From Plesiocystis pacifica SIR-1 (GTDB lineage: Bacteria > Myxococcota_A > Polyangia > Nannocystales > Nannocystaceae), in the NCBI RefSeq assembly GCF_000170895.1, contig NZ_ABCS01000012.1, positions 62,001 to 126,000 on the forward strand: a stretch of DNA of 64,000 bases, read 5' to 3'. The notes under the pieces are model-generated. The model was not told the DNA's origin. It saw nothing but the letters and a program-made list of their open reading frames with translations, and searched no databases. Position numbers and translations under genes: made by a program. Below, one piece after another: positions 48,154-56,995 of the stretch. How positions within the stretch are numbered: position 1 is the stretch's first letter; every line of letters starts with the position of its first letter.

Positions 48154-48897
48154 ATGCGCGACTCCATCAGCTCCACTTCGACCCGCACTACCGCCTGGAT
48201 GGTCGCGGCTCCGTTGGCACTGGTCGCTGCTCTTGGCCTCGCGCGTACCGTTTGGGGTGGACCGCCAGCGTCCGAGGAGCCCACAGCAGACGCCGAGGGC
48301 CCCGCGAGTGAGCCAGCCTCAGCCGATGATCCGAGCCCGGACACGGCCGATCCGAACGTCGATCCCACGCTGCTCGGCGATCCCGAGGCGGCGCCGGAGA
48401 GCGACGCCGCGGCCGCGGCCGGCTTGACTCCAGACAGCGCGCCGAGCCTCGGGCCGACGCCGGCGGAGGCGAGCGGCCTGCGCATGCAGATGGAGACGGG
48501 CATGTCGGCGCTGGGTGAGCTCGCCGTCGAGGCGCGCTCGGACGACGACCTCGTCCGCGCGACCTGCGTGCTCGACAAGCAAGATCGCGCCGGCGACGTG
48601 ATGGAGCTCGGGACCAGCGAGATGCTGGTCATCCGTGACCCCAACACGAGTGAGCAGGCTCGGGGCTTCGCCCTCGAGAAGCTCGACGCCGCGGCCTCGC
48701 GCATCGACAAGTTGGTCGAGGAGGCCAAGGAGTGCGCGGGTCAGACCGGGCCCGAGGACGAGATCGACATCACCCGGAACGAGTCGGACGAGCCGAACAC
48801 GGTGCCCATGGCGGCCCCGAGCCTCGGCCTGGGCCAAAGCCCCGTTCCCCCGCCCGTCGACGGCGGCTGGCCGCCCGCGGCGAGCCCCATCGAGTGA
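48154..48897 (+). CDS. Secreted hypothetical protein with Pro/Ala/Ser linker
   Basis: Predicted 247-residue exported protein: signal-anchor region TTAWMVAAPLALVAALGLAR, an Ala/Pro/Asp/Ser linker (about 37-105), a helical core (SGLRMQMETGMSALGELAVE, SSDDDLVRATCVLDKQDRAG-like, EQARGFALEKLDAAASRIDK) with a cysteine pair (TCVLDK and KECAGQ), and a Pro-rich C-terminus. CAGAGGA precedes the ATG. Not recognised. Its place between the GltG-like gene and the polysaccharide-export pair suggests a periplasmic component of the same machine. Confidence 0.65.
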   Translation: MRDSISSTSTRTTAWMVAAPLALVAALGLARTVWGGPPASEEPTADAEGPASEPASADDPSPDTADPNVDPTLLGDPEAAPESDAAAAAGLTPDSAPSLGPTPAEASGLRMQMETGMSALGELAVEARSDDDLVRATCVLDKQDRAGDVMELGTSEMLVIRDPNTSEQARGFALEKLDAAASRIDKLVEEAKECAGQTGPEDEIDITRNESDEPNTVPMAAPSLGLGQSPVPPPVDGGWPPAASPIE

Positions 48898-48972
48898 GCG
48901 CGAGCCAGGACCTGGCCTGCTCTTTGCCGTGTCTTTGCACTCGCCCCGATTTTGGGGTGTGAATCGCTCACC

Positions 48973-50418
48973 TTGATCGCGTCGCCCCAGCTTCCCGCGC
49001 CCGCGGGACCCCGCCGCTCACGCCCAACTGGCGTGGCCCTGCGGCTGCTGGTGCTCGCGGTGATGGTGTCGATGGTCGCGCTGGTGATGGTCGCCGCGCC
49101 GGGTCGCGCCCACGCCGGCGCGCCCCAGGGCGCGGTCGGCAACCCGGCGACGCAGGTGCCTCGAGTCGCCGATGGCCCCGGCAGGAAGGTCGGCAAGAAC
49201 TCGACCTTCCACGGCGGCGCGGCCTTGGCCATCGGCTTCGACTCCAACGTGTTCTCCGAGTCCCGGGCGAGCTCGCCGGTGCGCGCGGCCTACGGCTTGC
49301 CCTCGGCCTGGCTGTCGATCGGCAACCGGCAGCTGCGCGCGGGCGTGCTCGACACGCCGCCCAAGGCCAGCGGGCGCAAGGCCGACTACTACCTCGGGGT
49401 CATCACCGGCTGGCGCCTGTACATGTCCGGCCAGCCCACGGTCTGGCAGGCGAGCAAGTTCAACATCGGCCTCAACCTGCGGACCATGTTCGCCCCGGGT
49501 CGGCACTTCTCCGTCGGCATCCAAAACGACCTGTACCGCCTCGGCGAGCCGACCAACTTCCAGGCCGCGCGCGAGTTCAACTTCAACCGCATCAGCAACT
49601 CGGCCAAGCTGCACTTCATCCTGCGCCCCAGCGGCGGCCGCTTCAGCCTCGACGTCGGCTACCGCAACCAGCTGCTGGTGTTCGAGAACGGCGACTTCTT
49701 CCGCTCGAACCGCCTGGTCAACGGCCTCGAGACCGAGACCAAGTACCGCCTCCGCGATCGCACGGCCTTCGCGATTCGCTACGACTACCACTACACCTAC
49801 TACTTTTGCTGCACCGACCTGGGCGTCGGGCGCAACGAGGACTCCCACGCGCACCGGGTCCTGGGCGGCTTCTCGGGCCAGCTCGGCGACAAGGTGGTGC
49901 TCGACGCCTTCGCGGGCGCGGGCTTTGGTCTGTACAAGCAAGACCGCAGCGGCCCGGACTTCGACAGCTTCATCGGCTACGTGGCGCTGGGCTGGTTCCC
50001 GAGCTCGAAGACCCAGATCGGCCTGCGCCTCGGTCGCGAGTTCAACGACTCGCTGTGGGGCAACTACTACACCGACATCGGCGGCTCGCTCTCGGCCGGC
50101 CACGTGTTCAAGTGGAACATGCGCCTGGACGCGGGCTTTGGGGTCTACGGGCGGCGCTACGCGGGCCTGCCGATCCCCGGCGAGGACACCCAGGACATCA
50201 CCAGCTACGTCGCGGCCGACGGCTTCGTCCGCCGCGACACGCTGATCAGCCTCAACGTCCAGCTCGAGCAGGCCCTCGGCAAGTACTTCGTCGTCGGAGG
50301 CCGCTACGCCCTCGGGGCCGACCTGACCGACTTCCAGGTGACCTACTCCAACGGCTTCACCCAGGCCGGCCGCTTCAACCGGAGCCTGCTGATGGTGTTC
50401 GGCGCGGTGAGGTACTGA
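48973..50418 (+). CDS. Outer-membrane beta-barrel protein (partner of short OPX)
   Basis: Predicted protein of about 480 residues: signal peptide ending near GRAHAGAPQ, then a mature part rich in alternating beta strands that end in aromatic residues (GGAALAIGFDSNVF, YYLGVITGWRLYM, FAIRYDYHYTYYF, GYVALGWFPSSKTQIGL, GGRYALGADLTDFQVTY). It ends FGAVRY, the expected terminal aromatic of outer-membrane barrels. It is immediately followed by a short OPX lipoprotein. In myxobacteria an 18-strand-class barrel plus a short OPX forms a composite polysaccharide translocon. The start is uncertain: TTG 48973 is used, with TTG 48952 and GTG 49033 as alternatives. Confidence 0.8.
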   Translation: MIASPQLPAPAGPRRSRPTGVALRLLVLAVMVSMVALVMVAAPGRAHAGAPQGAVGNPATQVPRVADGPGRKVGKNSTFHGGAALAIGFDSNVFSESRASSPVRAAYGLPSAWLSIGNRQLRAGVLDTPPKASGRKADYYLGVITGWRLYMSGQPTVWQASKFNIGLNLRTMFAPGRHFSVGIQNDLYRLGEPTNFQAAREFNFNRISNSAKLHFILRPSGGRFSLDVGYRNQLLVFENGDFFRSNRLVNGLETETKYRLRDRTAFAIRYDYHYTYYFCCTDLGVGRNEDSHAHRVLGGFSGQLGDKVVLDAFAGAGFGLYKQDRSGPDFDSFIGYVALGWFPSSKTQIGLRLGREFNDSLWGNYYTDIGGSLSAGHVFKWNMRLDAGFGVYGRRYAGLPIPGEDTQDITSYVAADGFVRRDTLISLNVQLEQALGKYFVVGGRYALGADLTDFQVTYSNGFTQAGRFNRSLLMVFGAVRY

Positions 50419-50419
50419 G

Positions 50420-51013
50420 GTGCGGCGGCGCTGGAGCTGGCTGCTCGCGCTGACGCTGGTCTCGGCGGGCGCGTGCTTCGAGCCCGACCACGGCCTGATC
50501 CCGCCGGCCAAGCCGGTCGAGCTGACCTCGGGCCTGAGCTCGGGCGACGTGTTCGAGGTCCGGGTGTTCGGCGAGGCCGAGGTCGGCGGCACCTTCCAGG
50601 TTCAAGAAGACGGCAGCATCGTGTTCCCGCTCATCGGTCGGGTCGAGGTCATCGACAAGACCCAGGCCGAGATCGCCGGGCTGCTCGAGCAGCGCCTGGC
50701 CGACGGCTACCTGCGTGATCCGCAGGTCACCGTGGTGCTCACGGCGCGGGAGAACTTCGAGGTCAGCGTCCTGGGCGAGGTCGAGCGCCCGGGGACCTTC
50801 GGCTTCGTCGAGCAGATGACCCTGGTCCAGGCGATCTCCGACGCCGGCGGCCTCACGGAGGTCGCGCGAGTGCGCCGGGTCCGGCTGACGCGCAAGACGG
50901 ACGGGGGCCAAAAGACCTACGAGGTCTCGGTCAAGGCGATCACCGACGGGCGCGAGCCGGACATCCTGCTCCAGCCCGGGGACATCATCTTCGTGCCCGA
51001 GAGCCCGATCTGA
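50420..51013 (+). CDS. Short OPX polysaccharide-export lipoprotein (Wza-type periplasmic domains only)
   Basis: Predicted 197-residue lipoprotein: GTG start, lipobox LVSAGAC (Cys19). It carries a polysaccharide-export domain (SSGDVFEVRVFGEAEVGGTF, SIVFPLIGRVEVIDKTQAEI, DGYLRDPQVTVVL) and one SLBB domain (FEVSVLGEVERPGTFGFVEQ, LVQAISDAGGLTEVARVRRV, LQPGDIIFVPESPI). It stops there: the C-terminal outer-membrane helix and extra SLBB repeats of Escherichia Wza are missing. Short OPX proteins of this kind cannot cross the outer membrane themselves and depend on a beta-barrel partner, which the preceding gene supplies. Ordinary glycosyltransferases and flippases are not nearby. Confidence 0.9.
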   Translation: MRRRWSWLLALTLVSAGACFEPDHGLIPPAKPVELTSGLSSGDVFEVRVFGEAEVGGTFQVQEDGSIVFPLIGRVEVIDKTQAEIAGLLEQRLADGYLRDPQVTVVLTARENFEVSVLGEVERPGTFGFVEQMTLVQAISDAGGLTEVARVRRVRLTRKTDGGQKTYEVSVKAITDGREPDILLQPGDIIFVPESPI

Positions 51014-51115
51014 CGCCCTGACCGGTCCACTGCGGGCTGCGACTGTGTGTTTGTTCGGGTCGCGAGGCTCACCGAATTTTCTCCCCAGCAATCCGCGGGA
51101 TACACTGGCGACCAA

Positions 51116-52735
51116 ATGGCCGAACCGAACATCGTCCTGGGTATCGACCTGGGAACGACCAATTCGGCTTGCGCCGTCGTTCGCGACGGCCGCGCCTCGG
51201 TCGTGCGCCGGGGTGACGATCGCATCGTGCCCTCGGTGGTCGCGGCCCTGTCCAACGGGCAGTTCGCCGTGGGCAACGAGGCCAAGCAGCTGCGCTCGGT
51301 CGACCCGACCCAGGTGGTCTACAGCGCCAAGCGCCTGATCGGCCGGCGGTTCAGCTCGCCCGAGGTCCAGCGCCACCGCGAGACGGTGCCCTACCGCATC
51401 GTCGAGGGGCCCAACGAGTCGGTGATGATCGAGCTCGGCGGCCGCCGGCTGAGCATCGTCGAGATCAGCTCGCAGATCCTCCGCTACCTCAAGGACATGG
51501 CCGAGGAGGCCCTGGGCCAGCGGGTCAAGAAGGCGGTCATCGCGGTCCCGGCCAACTTCACCGACTCCCAGCGATCGGCGACGCGCATCGCCGCGCGCCT
51601 GGCCGGCCTCGACGTGATCCGCGTGATCAACGAGCCGACCGCGGCGGCCCTGGCCTACGGCTACATCGAGGACATGGACCGGCGCATCGCGGTCTACGAC
51701 TTCGGCGGCGGCACCTTCGACGTCACGATCTTGCAGATCACCCGCAACGTCTTCGAGGTGCTCTCGACCTCGGGCGAGATGTTCCTCGGCGGCGACGACC
51801 TCGACGCCGAGATCCTCGAGCGCATGGTCGCGACCTACCAGGTCCAGCACGGCTTCAACCTGCACGGCGACGCCCGGGCCCTCGAGCAGCTGCGCATCGC
51901 CGCGGAGCAGGTCAAGATTCAGCTCTCGGAGCAGCCCAGCGCCTCGGTCCGCGTCGAGAACATCCCCAAGGGCAGCGGCCGCCACCTCGACTTCAGCCTC
52001 AGCGAGCGAGACCTGCGGACCATCGTCGAGCCCATCGTCCGGCGGACCACGCCCGTGTGCGAGGACGCGATGCGGGTCGCGGGGGTGAGCGCGGAGCAGA
52101 TCGACGAGATCGTCCTCGTAGGCGGCACCACCCGCGTGCCCCTGGTCCGCGAGGTCGTCGAGGACATCTTCGGCAAGGCGCCGCAGACCTCGATCAACCC
52201 CATGAGCGTCGTGGCCGTGGGCGCGGCGATCCAGGGCGCGGCGCTGCTCGGCTCGTTGGTGCCGATGGCCACCGGCGGCGTCTCGGCCCCCTCGGCGGCC
52301 CAGAGCGCGGTGCTCCTCGACGTGACCCCGCGCAGCCTCGGCGTCGGCACCATCGGGGGCAACGTCGACTTCATCATCGAGCGCAACTCGGTCATCCCCG
52401 TCGAGCAGACCCGGCTGTTCACGACCACCGCGGACAACCAACGCTTCGTCCGCATCCAGGTCTGCCAGGGCGAGAGCTCCGAGTTCGGGGGCAATACCAA
52501 GCTCGGCGAGGTGACCCTCTCGGGCCTGCGCCAGGCCCCGCGGGGCTCGGTGACCGTGGCCGTGACCTTCGAGATCAACACCGACGGTCTGCTCGAAGTC
52601 CGCGCCCTCGATCAGGACACGGGCCAGGAGCAGATCGCGACCATGCGCGTGCTCGGTGGCCTGCCCCAGGAAGAGGTCGACGCGATCCTCGAGCGCGCGC
52701 GGACCCCAGCTTCTCCTCCGCCACCGCCCCAGTAG
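51116..52735 (+). CDS. DnaK-like Hsp70 protein with shortened C-terminus
   Basis: Predicted 539-residue Hsp70 paralogue. The nucleotide-binding domain is intact: [69 protein letters not shown] and [20 protein letters not shown]. The beta-sandwich substrate domain follows ([28 protein letters not shown]-like region, [17 protein letters not shown]). The helical lid and the C-terminal linker of housekeeping DnaK (about 638 residues) are nearly absent, replaced by a short Pro-rich end. ATG 51116 is chosen over the upstream in-frame start. It is probably a specialised chaperone, perhaps served by the J-protein at 53369-53890. hisB follows after two bases. Confidence 0.92.
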   Translation: MAEPNIVLGIDLGTTNSACAVVRDGRASVVRRGDDRIVPSVVAALSNGQFAVGNEAKQLRSVDPTQVVYSAKRLIGRRFSSPEVQRHRETVPYRIVEGPNESVMIELGGRRLSIVEISSQILRYLKDMAEEALGQRVKKAVIAVPANFTDSQRSATRIAARLAGLDVIRVINEPTAAALAYGYIEDMDRRIAVYDFGGGTFDVTILQITRNVFEVLSTSGEMFLGGDDLDAEILERMVATYQVQHGFNLHGDARALEQLRIAAEQVKIQLSEQPSASVRVENIPKGSGRHLDFSLSERDLRTIVEPIVRRTTPVCEDAMRVAGVSAEQIDEIVLVGGTTRVPLVREVVEDIFGKAPQTSINPMSVVAVGAAIQGAALLGSLVPMATGGVSAPSAAQSAVLLDVTPRSLGVGTIGGNVDFIIERNSVIPVEQTRLFTTTADNQRFVRIQVCQGESSEFGGNTKLGEVTLSGLRQAPRGSVTVAVTFEINTDGLLEVRALDQDTGQEQIATMRVLGGLPQEEVDAILERARTPASPPPPPQ

Positions 52736-52737
52736 CC

Positions 52738-53355
52738 ATGACAAGCAGCCCAGCAGCCCGCACGGCCCAGGTCGAACGCAACACCCGCGAGACGCAGATC
52801 CGCGTGGCCCTGACCCTCCCCGGCGACGCCCCGGCGCCGCCCAAGGTCGACACGCCGGTGCCCTTCCTCTCGCACATGCTCGAGGCCCTCGGGCGCCACG
52901 GGGCCATGGCCCTCGAGGTCGAGGCCAAGGGCGATGTCGAGATCGACGATCACCACACCGTCGAGGACGTCGGCCTGGTGCTCGGGGCGGCCCTCGACCA
53001 GGCCCTCGGCGACCGCAAGGGCATCTACCGCTACGGCCACTTCTCCCTGGCCATGGACGAGACCCTCGTCGACGTCGCCCTCGATCTGGGCGGGCGGCCC
53101 TACCTCGTCTACGACCTGCCGGCGATCTCGGGCAAGTGGATCGGCCGCTTCGACTGCGAGCTCGTGCGCGAGTTCTATCAGGCCCTCGCGGTCCAGGCCC
53201 GGATGAACCTGCACATCCACCTGCGCGCCGGCGGCAACGCCCACCACGTCGTCGAGGCCAGCTTCAAGGGCCTGGCCCGGGCGCTGCGCATGGCCTGCGC
53301 CCACGACCCGGCGATGCTCGGGGCGGTGCCCTCGACCAAGGGCGTGATCGTTTAG
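52738..53355 (+). CDS. hisB: Imidazoleglycerol-phosphate dehydratase
   Basis: Predicted 205-residue single-function HisB, the seventh step of histidine synthesis. Manganese-binding motifs are [12 protein letters not shown]-like [12 protein letters not shown] and [20 protein letters not shown], with [10 protein letters not shown] and [20 protein letters not shown] between them. No phosphatase domain is fused. It starts two bases after the Hsp70 stop, so it is likely transcribed with it. No other his gene is in the window, which is common for scattered his genes in myxobacteria. Confidence 0.96.
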   Translation: MTSSPAARTAQVERNTRETQIRVALTLPGDAPAPPKVDTPVPFLSHMLEALGRHGAMALEVEAKGDVEIDDHHTVEDVGLVLGAALDQALGDRKGIYRYGHFSLAMDETLVDVALDLGGRPYLVYDLPAISGKWIGRFDCELVREFYQALAVQARMNLHIHLRAGGNAHHVVEASFKGLARALRMACAHDPAMLGAVPSTKGVIV

Positions 53356-53368
53356 GGGACCAGGCCGA

Positions 53369-53890
53369 CTAGGCCGTCTCGGCCTTGGCGATCTGGGTGT
53401 GGAGCTTGCGAAGGGGCGGCGTCTCCTCGAGGGAGAGGCCGAGCTCGCAGTCGATCCACGCCCCGTTGAGGTCGCCGCGCTCGAACTTTTGGCGGGCCGA
53501 GCGGAGGTAGATGCGGGCGAAGGGGTTGGACACCTGGCGCTCGTCGGCGTCGAGGCGGCGGGAACGATCGGCCGGCGGCAGGCGGACCACGCCCTCGCCG
53601 AGGCCGCGGTCGTAGTTGGCGCGCAGCTCTGGATCGGTGAGCACCTGGTAGGCCTCGGTCATCCGCTTGTAGACCGAGTACACCGCGCGCTTGACCGACT
53701 CGCCCTCGGTCGCGACGAAGCGGTCGGGGTGGAAGCGCTGGGCTCGCTCGTAGAAGGCGTCGCGGATCGCGATGTAGTCCGTGGCCGGCTCGATGCCGAG
53801 GACGTCGTAGTAGCTGAGCTCTTCGATCTCGGCGTGGAGCCGAGCGACCTCCGATACCAGGGCGCCCATGCCAGAACTGCTCATCGGCAT
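53369..53890 (-). CDS. J-domain protein
   Basis: Predicted 173-residue co-chaperone with a J domain in its first half: YYDVLGIEPATDYIAIRDAF, ERAQRFHPDRFV with the HPD tripeptide, and YEAYQVLTDPELRANYD-like AYQVLTDPELRANYDRG. The second half is a small helical domain (RSARQKFERGDLNGAWIDCE). There is no zinc finger or membrane segment. It is convergent with hisB at 14 bases and near the short Hsp70 gene, so it may be the specific partner of that chaperone. ATG 53890 is used; ATG 53869 is a possible later start. Confidence 0.88.
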   Translation of the reverse strand: MPMSSSGMGALVSEVARLHAEIEELSYYDVLGIEPATDYIAIRDAFYERAQRFHPDRFVATEGESVKRAVYSVYKRMTEAYQVLTDPELRANYDRGLGEGVVRLPPADRSRRLDADERQVSNPFARIYLRSARQKFERGDLNGAWIDCELGLSLEETPPLRKLHTQIAKAETA

Positions 53891-53919
53891 CGATGGTAGC
53901 AGCTAGGCGCGGCGACGGC

Positions 53920-55011
53920 CTAAAAGCGTACGCCGATGCCGCCCGGGCCAATCTGGAGGCGAGACGCGGCCTCTTCGAGCTTGGCCTTCTTGGTCGGGCT
54001 CTTGGCGGTGTTGATGAGCACCGCGACACCCAAGGTCGTCAGCGCGCCGCCGACGATGCCCAGGGGCAAGCTGATGGCCATGGTGTCCCACAGGAACACG
54101 CAGTCCTGGCCGTCGAACTTGGTGTCGTCGTTCTCGTCGCAGGCGCCCCCGATGCGGTAGGGGACGCGGCCGTGGATGAGCCCGGCGGTCACGCCCGCGC
54201 CGACGATGCCGACGATGCCGAGGCTGAGCGAGGCCCAACCCCAGGGGCGCTTGGGCAGGCGGTTGGGGACCTTCTCGAGCTCGTAGTCGAGGCTCTCGCG
54301 GGCGCCCTCGACGAAGGTGCGCTGCTCCTGGACGGCGATGTAGCCCTCCTTGGATACGCGGATGACGTGGTCGCCCGGGACGATGGACTTGTCGATGGGC
54401 GTGGTCCCGAACACCTCGCCGTCGATGGTCACCTCGGCGCCCTCGGGGTTGGAGCTCAAGACGATGGTCGCGGGGCCGCTGGCCAGGGCGTCGAGCTTGG
54501 TGCGCAAGGTCGCGGCCTGGGTCTGCAGCAGGCCGCCGACGTCGGCGACGCCGCAGATCTCGCAGCCGTCGGAGGAGCTGATGATCGAGCTGCCGTCGCT
54601 GCCGTCGAACAGGGCCACGCTCACGGTGTAGTCGCGGTCGACGGCCTCGATGGTCACCCGGACGATGTGCGTCGCGCCGGTCTCGTCGGCGATCTTGCGC
54701 ATGCACCCGGCCTTGTCGCAGTCGCCTTCGCCGTGGGCCGCGGTGACCTGCTCGGGCGCGACCACGTCGAAGCTGCCGCGCTCGAGGCCCTCGACGAGCT
54801 GAGTGGTCAGGGTCGCCCGGTCGGTCTCGGGCATCTCCCCCTCGACGACGAGCGGCAAGATCGCGACCTTGGGCGCCTCCATCGACGGCGCGGCCGTGTC
54901 CTCGGGCGCCCCCGCGAAGGCGGTGGAGCTGGCCGGCAAGGTCGCGCAAGCGAGCGCGAAGGCCGTGACGAGGGCGGCGGGGGTGCGACGTCGATCCGCA
55001 GGGCGGAACAT
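53920..55011 (-). CDS. Secreted PEGA-domain protein with two membrane helices
   Basis: Predicted 363-residue protein: signal peptide ([20 protein letters not shown]), an N-terminal alpha/beta domain ([40 protein letters not shown] with a cysteine pair, [20 protein letters not shown]) of the kind found in myxobacterial TPR/PEGA proteins, a PEGA beta domain ([40 protein letters not shown]), and two C-terminal hydrophobic segments ([20 protein letters not shown] and [20 protein letters not shown]). It is probably membrane-bound with a periplasmic sensor or binding part. ATG 55011 gives the signal peptide. Confidence 0.8.
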   Translation of the reverse strand: MFRPADRRRTPAALVTAFALACATLPASSTAFAGAPEDTAAPSMEAPKVAILPLVVEGEMPETDRATLTTQLVEGLERGSFDVVAPEQVTAAHGEGDCDKAGCMRKIADETGATHIVRVTIEAVDRDYTVSVALFDGSDGSSIISSSDGCEICGVADVGGLLQTQAATLRTKLDALASGPATIVLSSNPEGAEVTIDGEVFGTTPIDKSIVPGDHVIRVSKEGYIAVQEQRTFVEGARESLDYELEKVPNRLPKRPWGWASLSLGIVGIVGAGVTAGLIHGRVPYRIGGACDENDDTKFDGQDCVFLWDTMAISLPLGIVGGALTTLGVAVLINTAKSPTKKAKLEEAASRLQIGPGGIGVRF

Positions 55012-55093
55012 GAGGCGACCATAACATGGCAGCCGGGCCCCGTCCGGATCGGCGCGGGTGCAAAGGGCAGCAGTCCAGCGCTTGGCTGAGAAG

Positions 55094-56275
55094 CTACTCC
55101 TGGACAGAACCGTCGCCCTTTGCCCCACCGCGGATGAACTTGTCGACGGCCTCCTCGTGCTCGCGCCGAGACTTGGAGAAGTAGTGGGTGCCGTCGTTGC
55201 GCGAGACGAAGTAGAGGTAGCGCGTCCGCTCTGGGGCCAGCACTGCCTCCAGGGAGCCGCGCCCGGGGTTGCTGATGGGGCCGGGGGGGAGCCCTTCGTG
55301 GGTATAGGTGTTGTAGGGATTGTCCGGATCGCGGAGGTGGATCCGACGAATTCGCCCCTCGAATTCCTCGCACGCCGCGGACACGCGCTTGGGCACGGTG
55401 CAGCCGTAGATGATCGTCGGGTCGGTCTGGAGCAGCTTGGGCTTGAAGCTCTCGAAGCGCAGGCGGTTGAGGAACACGCTGGCGATGCGCGGGCGCTCGG
55501 CGGCCTGGCCCGTCTCCTTCTCGATCAGCGAGGCCATGATCACGATCTCGGGATCGCCCCACTCGAAGTCCTCGGCGAGCTTGCGGGCCCCGTCGACGTG
55601 CTGCTTTCGCAGCTCGGCGTAGACCTGGCGGTGGCGCTTGACCAGGCGGCGGACGATGTCCTCGGCGCTGACCGAGGTCGAGAAGCGGTAGGTGTCCGGG
55701 AACAGGTAGCCCTCGGCGTTCTCGCCCTCGATGCCGAGCTCGGCGAGCAGCTCGGGGTCGCGCATGGCGTAGAGCAGGGCCTGCTCGTCGCCGCCGAGCC
55801 CCGCGTCCGCGAAGATCTCGGCGATCTGCAGCGAGTTCTTGCCCTCGGGGATGGTGACCCGCCGCTCGTGCACGGGCTCGCTGTGCATCAGCTCCTCGAG
55901 GATCTGCGTGGGCGTCATGTCGCCGCGGAAGGTGTGCTTGCCGGCGGTGACCTTGCCCGCGGCCCCGCGGTGGAGCACGAAGAGCTTGAAGGCCGTGGCC
56001 TCGTCGGCGCCGATGACCTCGTGCTCTTGGAGGATCTGGAGCACCTTGGGGAAGCTCGAGCCCGCGGGGATGGTCAGGGTGATCTGTTGCCCGCCCCCGA
56101 CGCCGGGTCGGTCGGGGTAGGTCATCAGCCGGGTGTAGGCCGAGCGCGCGCTGAAGCCCGCGAAGCACACGAGGCTGACGATGATGGCCAGGGCCACGCG
56201 CTGCGGTCGCTTGGATCGACGCGGCATGAACCAGGGCACCGGCTCGCGGCGGGCGGGCTTGCGGCGGGTGTTCAC
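55094..56275 (-). CDS. mltG: Endolytic murein transglycosylase MltG
   Basis: Predicted 393-residue inner-membrane MltG (YceG-like), which cuts nascent glycan strands. One N-terminal helix ([20 protein letters not shown]), a LysM-like region ([20 protein letters not shown]), then the catalytic domain: [60 protein letters not shown] with the catalytic glutamate, [20 protein letters not shown], and [20 protein letters not shown]. The GTG at 56275 overlaps the ruvX stop (GTGA) and is preferred over ATG 56227. Gene order ruvX-mltG is common in bacteria. Confidence 0.94.
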   Translation of the reverse strand: MNTRRKPARREPVPWFMPRRSKRPQRVALAIIVSLVCFAGFSARSAYTRLMTYPDRPGVGGGQQITLTIPAGSSFPKVLQILQEHEVIGADEATAFKLFVLHRGAAGKVTAGKHTFRGDMTPTQILEELMHSEPVHERRVTIPEGKNSLQIAEIFADAGLGGDEQALLYAMRDPELLAELGIEGENAEGYLFPDTYRFSTSVSAEDIVRRLVKRHRQVYAELRKQHVDGARKLAEDFEWGDPEIVIMASLIEKETGQAAERPRIASVFLNRLRFESFKPKLLQTDPTIIYGCTVPKRVSAACEEFEGRIRRIHLRDPDNPYNTYTHEGLPPGPISNPGRGSLEAVLAPERTRYLYFVSRNDGTHYFSKSRREHEEAVDKFIRGGAKGDGSVQE

Positions 56276-56742
56276 CAGGGCTCTCCGCGGTCGTCTGGGG
56301 TCGAGGACTCTCGCCGGCGAGCTTGGGCGTCGAGCCAGCCCTGGAGGATGAACTGGGCCGCGACGGCGTCGATGTTCTGCTTGCGCTTGGCCCGGGACAC
56401 GTCGGCCTCGAGCAGGGTGCGCTCGGCCGCGGCGGTCGAGTAGCGCTCGTCCCAGGTGTGCACCGGGAGCGCGCGCTCGGCCTCGGCGATCGCGGCCTCG
56501 AGCACCTTCAAGAAGCGGCGGACCAGCCGGGCGCGGTGACCCTCGCTGCCGTCGAGCTCGAGGGGCAGGCCGACGACCAGGGCGCGGACTTCGAGTTCGC
56601 TGGCGAGGGCGAGGACCGCGGCGCTGTCGAGCTTGTGTCCCTGGCGGCGCAAGACCTCGCGGGCGTGGGCCATGCTCCCGCCGACGTCGCTCACCGCGAG
56701 GCCGATGGTCTTCGAGCCGACATCCAGGGCGAGAACGCGCAT
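56272..56742 (-). CDS. ruvX: Holliday-junction resolvase-like protein RuvX (YqgF)
   Basis: Predicted 156-residue RNase-H-fold protein. [19 protein letters not shown] is the family signature with the first catalytic aspartate, followed by [34 protein letters not shown] and [20 protein letters not shown] with the final aspartate. It is involved in 16S rRNA maturation and recombination. Length is slightly above the usual 138-150. The gene is first of a two-gene unit with mltG, divergent from the cytochrome gene at 56996. Confidence 0.95.
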   Translation of the reverse strand: MRVLALDVGSKTIGLAVSDVGGSMAHAREVLRRQGHKLDSAAVLALASELEVRALVVGLPLELDGSEGHRARLVRRFLKVLEAAIAEAERALPVHTWDERYSTAAAERTLLEADVSRAKRKQNIDAVAAQFILQGWLDAQARRRESSTPDDRGEPW

Positions 56743-56995
56743 GAGCGGAGGTCTTGTAGCACGGGCTCGCGGGCCCAGCGAAAGGTTGAACCAAAGGTCG
56801 ATGCGCCACGACGCGGAGACCCTGCGGTCCATTCCGTTCGGCCGTAATCGATGACAATTTGCGTTTTTGCGTCCTCGATGGCGGACCCCGACGTCGACTC
56901 GCGCGTAGCATCGGTCGCTGGTGGGAATCATCCCTGCTCGGGCCCGCGTCCGGCAGGGGCCGAGCGACACCGGCGGACACCGACGAAAGCGAGCC

